Shown: positions 59,654-64,000 of the stretch, piece by piece
Position numbering within the stretch: the first letter of the stretch is position 1
Layout of the letters: every line of letters starts with the position of its first letter
Source of the DNA: Pyrus communis
Lineage: Eukaryota; Streptophyta; Magnoliopsida; Rosales; Rosaceae
Assembly: GCF_963583255.1 (NCBI RefSeq)
Contig: NC_084817.1
Span: 16,535,989 to 16,599,988 of the forward strand
DNA: 64,000 nt
Reading direction: 5' to 3'
Notes under the pieces: model-generated
Told to the model about the DNA's origin: nothing
Databases searched by the model: none
Seen by the model: only the letters and a program-made list of their open reading frames with translations
Translations under genes and position numbers: made by a program

Positions 59654-62600
59654 ATGGCACCCAAAGCTATTCAAACTCGATCTCCCTATGAATCAGTCGA
59701 GGGTATCGCCACTATGCATCATTTGCTCAATGACCTTCATCGGTGTCGGGTAGGCCTGCAGACTTCATTTTTCTTCGAATAGGGTGAGGTGCACTCCTTG
59801 GGGCCTGTATGGACTTCTCGAGTCCCAATTACAGTAGAGACCAATATGTCCAAGGCGAATTGGTTCACCTCGCACCCATTTTAGGTCGAGTCTGGCATTT
59901 TAGCATTGAAGTGGTCAAACCACCGTCGTGGCTTCCCTCTAATGAAGGATGAAGGCTGGACGCAATGGATAAATGAGCTTGAGCATATCTTTAAAAGGAA
60001 ATGGATGACCAATGGGATCTATGAGTTGATAATGCTCTCTAAGACCATTGTGATCGCTAAGCCCGAGCTGCTCACTACGGCCTTAATCATTTGGAATTCA
60101 GGCATAGACACCTTTGACTTTAGGATGAGTCCCATGTTCCCGACCATCCTCGACATGTCACAGGTCTTCGGGTTAAGGCCCTCAGGTAAAGTTGTGGATG
60201 TTACCCACGACTGGTCACTCCTTTCTGGCCTGACCGTTAAGAGCTCGAGCACCTCTAATCCCATAACTCAGCTAGACTACAATTCTTCTACCTTCAAGAG
60301 TTATGGGACCTTATTCATGGGTTTTACCCCTTTTGTTAAGCAGAGTTTTGGCTCGACTTTCTCCACTGCCAACAGAGATCAAGAGCATATGTATTTTCTA
60401 TTATACTGGCTTAACAAACACGTCTTCCCCAACAAGTCTAAGGGAGTGAAAGTCGAGTAGATCCCTTTGGTAGAAGCTTTACATAATTTTGACGATGTTG
60501 TTACAGGCTCTTTCCTTATCACTTATCTTTATCACCTTCTTGATGAAATAACCTGAGGTATTCCCTTTGAGACCAACCTTAATGGGCCCATTTGGACGAT
60601 CTAATTATGGCTACAATGGTATTTCCCTGAGCTTCAAGCTCCAAATCTTGAATTCCCCGAGGGTGTTGCCTCTGCCTAAATTTTGGTTGAGGCTTCCCCT
60701 ACCAACCATTCTACTTTCTGCTGCCTCTACTTTTTTAGAGTTTGTAGGACTCGGGCATACCTGGAGTGGGGAACATTAGTGCTTAGGAGATATCCTTGGT
60801 TCTTCGACCAAGCTTTTCAAGATGCTTTCGGGGAAGAAGCCAGTACCTTATGCAGAGAGAAATTTATCAGCTGCATTCAAACCAGGGACCTAGCCTGGGG
60901 AGTGAGGAGCAACCGCTACGAGCGCGGGCTAGAAGTTTATCATCCAAACTTCTCTAGCAGGAAGTTGGGCTTTAGGTAGACCATTCCCATTCCATTTTTT
61001 AACTCCCTATATTGCGGTGCCTCATACCCCCTTCGCTCTCCACCAGAAGCCACTTTTTGGGCTGCTCGACGCAGTCTGGAAGTCATGAGTAAAGTTACCC
61101 GAAAGCCCATGGCTCTGAACTTCGAATGCACCCCGACCTTCTATTCTTGGTGCGAAGCAAAATAGACCAAGAAATATGGAGAAGATTGCTGCGAAGCTCA
61201 TGATTGCCTCTTCAAGCAACTCTCCATCAAGTTTTATCCTAAGCCCGATGAGCTTGAAAACTGGAAGGAAATGATTCACCAAAAGAACCAGCTTCTTCTA
61301 ATAGGTATCTCTTGTTTACTTAACTTGAATTTTATGACATTTTATGAATCTGCCTTTTTCTAATCTTTTCTTTGGTTTCTTTACATTTGTAGCCTAAGGC
61401 AACACCGAAGAGGTGGACGTCGGGCTAGATAAAGAGGCTGGGGACGCCTTTATCCTTCAAGAAGCTAATGCTGAAGCGGTGAGGCAAGGCGCTGGAGAGG
61501 GCATATATGTATCTGAGTTGTTTAGAGACTCGGAGGGTGAGGTTGAGCCTGTGGTGGAGACTCGGGCAACTCGGAGGACAAGGGCGACGGTAGTAGAATC
61601 TTCAGAGTCCGAGCCCGAATAGCGACCTCAAGCTCAACTCTCCATACTTAGTCTACGAGCAACTCCTACTAAGAAGAGGATTAGAGCTCAGACTTTTAAA
61701 GCCTCCAAATCTTCCAAGTCTTCCACTGCTCCTCTAGTTGAAACGGGCAAAAAGAAGCAGAAGGCTTCTGGTAAATGAATCTTGTTTCAACCTTTCTTTC
61801 TTACTTGTACTTTTATATTATGAGCTAAAAACTTTATTTTCTTCAAAACCAGGGCCTCGAACAACTAAGAAGCCTATTTTTATGCTGAGGGAAGAGCCAT
61901 TGGGTGCAAAAATACATTAGAAGGCTAAGGATCTTCTTGATAGCACTCTTGAAGAACTGGAGGTATGACCTGTGTCTCAAGTCACTCCTTTGAAGTTTTC
62001 CCTTCTCTCATTATTTTTTATTAATTCTTTGCCTGACTGCCTAAAATAGGTCATAAGGGAAGAAAATATCTCTCCACCCAAGGCTTCTTCACCTCCAGCC
62101 CGAATGGTGTATGCTTCTCCTCCTCGGGCTAGATCTTCAAAGGTATATCTCTTCTTCACTCATTTTAACTTTGTATTTTTATCACTTTTAGAGCTTTAAT
62201 ACCTGACTTTCATTTTTGTAAGCTAAGGTTAGAGCAGTTGAACCCTCAGTCGGGCAAAGTTTTATTTCTATTCCTTCAACTTGTCCTCCTTTGGTGGTGG
62301 CTCCTATATCCCAGTTTGACCCAACAATTGAGGAAATGCTGCATTTTGTGGAAAACAACAGTAACTCGGTTAGCATTTTCCCTTAACACTTTTACGCTTG
62401 AAGTCCCCCTCATTCTATACTCATTTTCTCTTGTTTTTTTTCCTAGTCTTCCCTAACACAAGAGTCTCATATACTACCAACATCTGTATTTGGTGAGCCT
62501 ATAATCCCTGAGATCTTTGTGGTCTTAGAAGTAACTAGCCTGCAGGCTTCTCCTCAAATAGCAGCAACTATAGAGGAGTTTCCTCCTTCCATTTAAGAAC

Positions 62601-63730
62601 TTGCTCAGGTATAGAAGTAACTTTACCTCTATTTTCTTTTTTCCATAACTTAGTTACTCACATTTGCCCTTTATCCTTGATATTTATAGGCCTTTGGTGA
62701 GGGTTCGGGCACAATTCCTCATTTTTCAATAAGTGGGAATGATCCTCCTCAGCCATTAAGGGAAACAACTCCTTCTTTACCTATTTCCAAGGCTCTAGGC
62801 TCCACTCAGGTATATTATCTTCGTTCTTTTCAAAATGTAGTCTTTTTCTTGGTTTGCAATAGGTTCCTGGAGAGGACTTGGGCAATTCTCCACAACCTTT
62901 GGTGCGTAAGACAGAACTTCCACGACCTCCTCTCGCTTATGGGGTCACAAGGATCCCTATCCCTAGGCTAAGAAGAAGACTAAGGCTACCGCTGCTCCTA
63001 CCCCTCGGGCTTCTCCATTTGCTGAGACTGCTTCCACAATTGCACCTTCTGAAGGAGCTGGAACAATGCCTTCTTCCCCTGCGTCTATCTTCACCACAAC
63101 ATTTTTGCCCGAGCTTTTTAAAGAGTTCAAGTAACTCAAGACAAGACTAAGATCTTCAAGGCATCCCTTCGAGCCCCAAGGATTTCACGGTCAACGTTAA
63201 ATTTTTCAAGAGTGGTCTAAGAGGGATTTCTCAGCTTCCTTGAGCCTCAAGGCTTTCCACAACGTAGAGAAGGCCATCACTGATCTGTTCAAGGCTGATC
63301 AATCATCTAAAGTTTAGTATGCATCATTCCTATCTTATTTCAAGAACTTGAGGGCTCTAAAGGATCATCATCAGAGGGTTGGGAGGTAAGCTAATCGAGT
63401 TAGGTGCTTCAAGGTGAAATAAACCAGTACTTCAACTCATATCCAGCAGTTGGTGGATGAAGGTTCAGCTATAGAGGAAAGGATCAAAGTGGTGACTTTT
63501 GAGATCCAGAAGCTAGAGGAGTAACTTGCTGTGCTGAACAGATTACTCTACTTAGCAAACTTTATCAACAAATTGAGGAAGTGAAGAAAGAAAATTTGGA
63601 GATGGAGGATGCTGAGTCTTAACTTGCCAATAACAGCACAGTTTTGGCCGAGCCAAGCAGAATCTTTACAATTATGCAAACTTATCACTCCAGAATAATT
63701 ACTCTGGGTGAAGATGTAAATCTGTTAGGC
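59654..63730 (+). pseudogene. plant-mobile-domain (PMD, MAIN-like) gene relic
   Basis: PMD proteins (once called 'aminotransferase-like, plant mobile domain') occur as host genes (MAIN, MAIL1) and in many transposable elements. A first exon from ATG 59654 to about 61305 gives PMD-like text (SYGTLFMGFTPFVKQSFGST and YFLLYWLNKHVFPN; YPWFFDQAFQDAFGEEAS). Further exons can be followed to about 62.87 kb with consistent phases: exon 2 61393-61770, then pieces starting near 61853, 62050, 62223, 62452, 62692 and 62864. After about 62950 the frame is disturbed; the tail (about 63050-63560) is Lys/Glu-rich, probably coiled coil. In-frame stops: TAG 59780, 59882, 60458; TGA 60554; TAA 60602, 60677; TAG 60977, 61163; TAA 61395; TAG 61620, 61918; TAA 62594. 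Nearly all decay is by stop codons, not frameshifts. Whether it was a host gene or part of a transposon is undecided. Confidence 0.75.
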
Positions 63731-64000
63731 TAGGGCCACTGTAATCTTTATATGGAATGAAATAAGTTTCTTCTTCATCTTTATCTTGTCTTAACTCCAT
63801 TTGAATTTTAACTGTAGTAATCTAACTTCCACCCTACTTAACTTGCTTAGATTTCCTCGATATAAGAATCTCTTGCATCTCATAAAGTTGGATGGTATCT
63901 CTTTGAAAACTTAGCATTAACTGGGTTTTGCAAGTTTTTTTCCAAATCTGCCAAGTAATGTCCTCCCCTATCTAGCACTTGATTGACAATGAAAGAACCC
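63731..64000. other. 3' flank of PMD relic
   Basis: AT-rich sequence with no supported feature. It may be the former 3' UTR of the PMD relic and runs off the window. Confidence 0.4.

Noticed and set aside
59654..61305. Several small separate genes in the PMD region
   Set aside because: The pieces lie in one frame with the same family text and are separated only by single stop codons, so they are one relic.
1..64000. CRISPR array, bacterial operon or integron
   Set aside because: The repeats present are LTRs, SINEs, MITEs and microsatellites, and the genes have plant-type introns; nothing prokaryotic is seen.
1..64000. tRNA genes
   Set aside because: B-box-like words (e.g. GGTTCGATTCT) were seen only in SINE-like contexts; no cloverleaf with acceptor pairing could be supported by eye.

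Overview
The window looks like nuclear DNA of a eudicot plant, most likely Rosaceae (apple or pear tribe). That is an inference from intron-bearing plant genes, AT-rich spacers, a Cassandra element whose LTRs carry 5S rRNA-like sequence, and SINE and MITE families I associate with Rosaceae. There are no operons, CRISPR arrays or prokaryotic signals. Four genes look intact, all on the minus strand: a zinc-ribbon/RING-H2 E3 ubiquitin ligase (6.85-9.19 kb), a membrane-anchored MORN-repeat protein (31.8-33.6 kb), a PHT1 phosphate transporter (40.2-41.8 kb) and a class I/II PLP aminotransferase (43.4-46.3 kb). Two gene relics are on the plus strand: an exon-depleted prolyl-tRNA deacylase-like (YbaK/ProX) gene (2.0-4.3 kb) and a plant-mobile-domain (PMD) gene with many premature stops (59.65-63.7 kb).

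Layout. 0-5 kb: SINE fragment, hAT-like end, ProX relic. 5.1-6.3 kb: solo LTR. 6.8-9.2 kb: RING gene whose only intron holds a hAT element with a MULE-type MITE inside it. 9.2-14.9 kb: AT-rich spacer with SINEs and MITEs. 14.9-15.9 kb: tandem three-LTR Cassandra. 16.2-27.4 kb: minus-strand solo LTR split by a complete 9-kb Copia-type element with nearly identical LTRs and a decayed interior. 27.4-31.8 kb: spacer with MITEs. 31.8-46.3 kb: the gene-rich part. 46.5-47.4 kb: Harbinger-like element just upstream of the aminotransferase. 48.0-53.8 kb: a nest in which a hAT holds a large solo LTR, which in turn holds a Cassandra solo LTR and a second hAT of the same kind. 54-59 kb: degenerate repeats. 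59.6-64 kb: PMD relic.

The intact genes do not form a pathway. The MORN and aminotransferase genes resemble two genes that, as I recall, are neighbours on Arabidopsis chromosome 1 (At1g77660 and At1g77670), so this may be an old conserved pair with PHT1 now between them. PHT1 has a P1BS-type phosphate-starvation element about 180 bp upstream of its start.

I see no convincing undescribed biological system. The most informative signals are the mobile-element structures with exact target-site duplications and the stop-codon pattern of the PMD relic, where twelve premature stops are each one C-to-T change from CAG, CAA or CGA and no frameshift is needed across about 2.9 kb.
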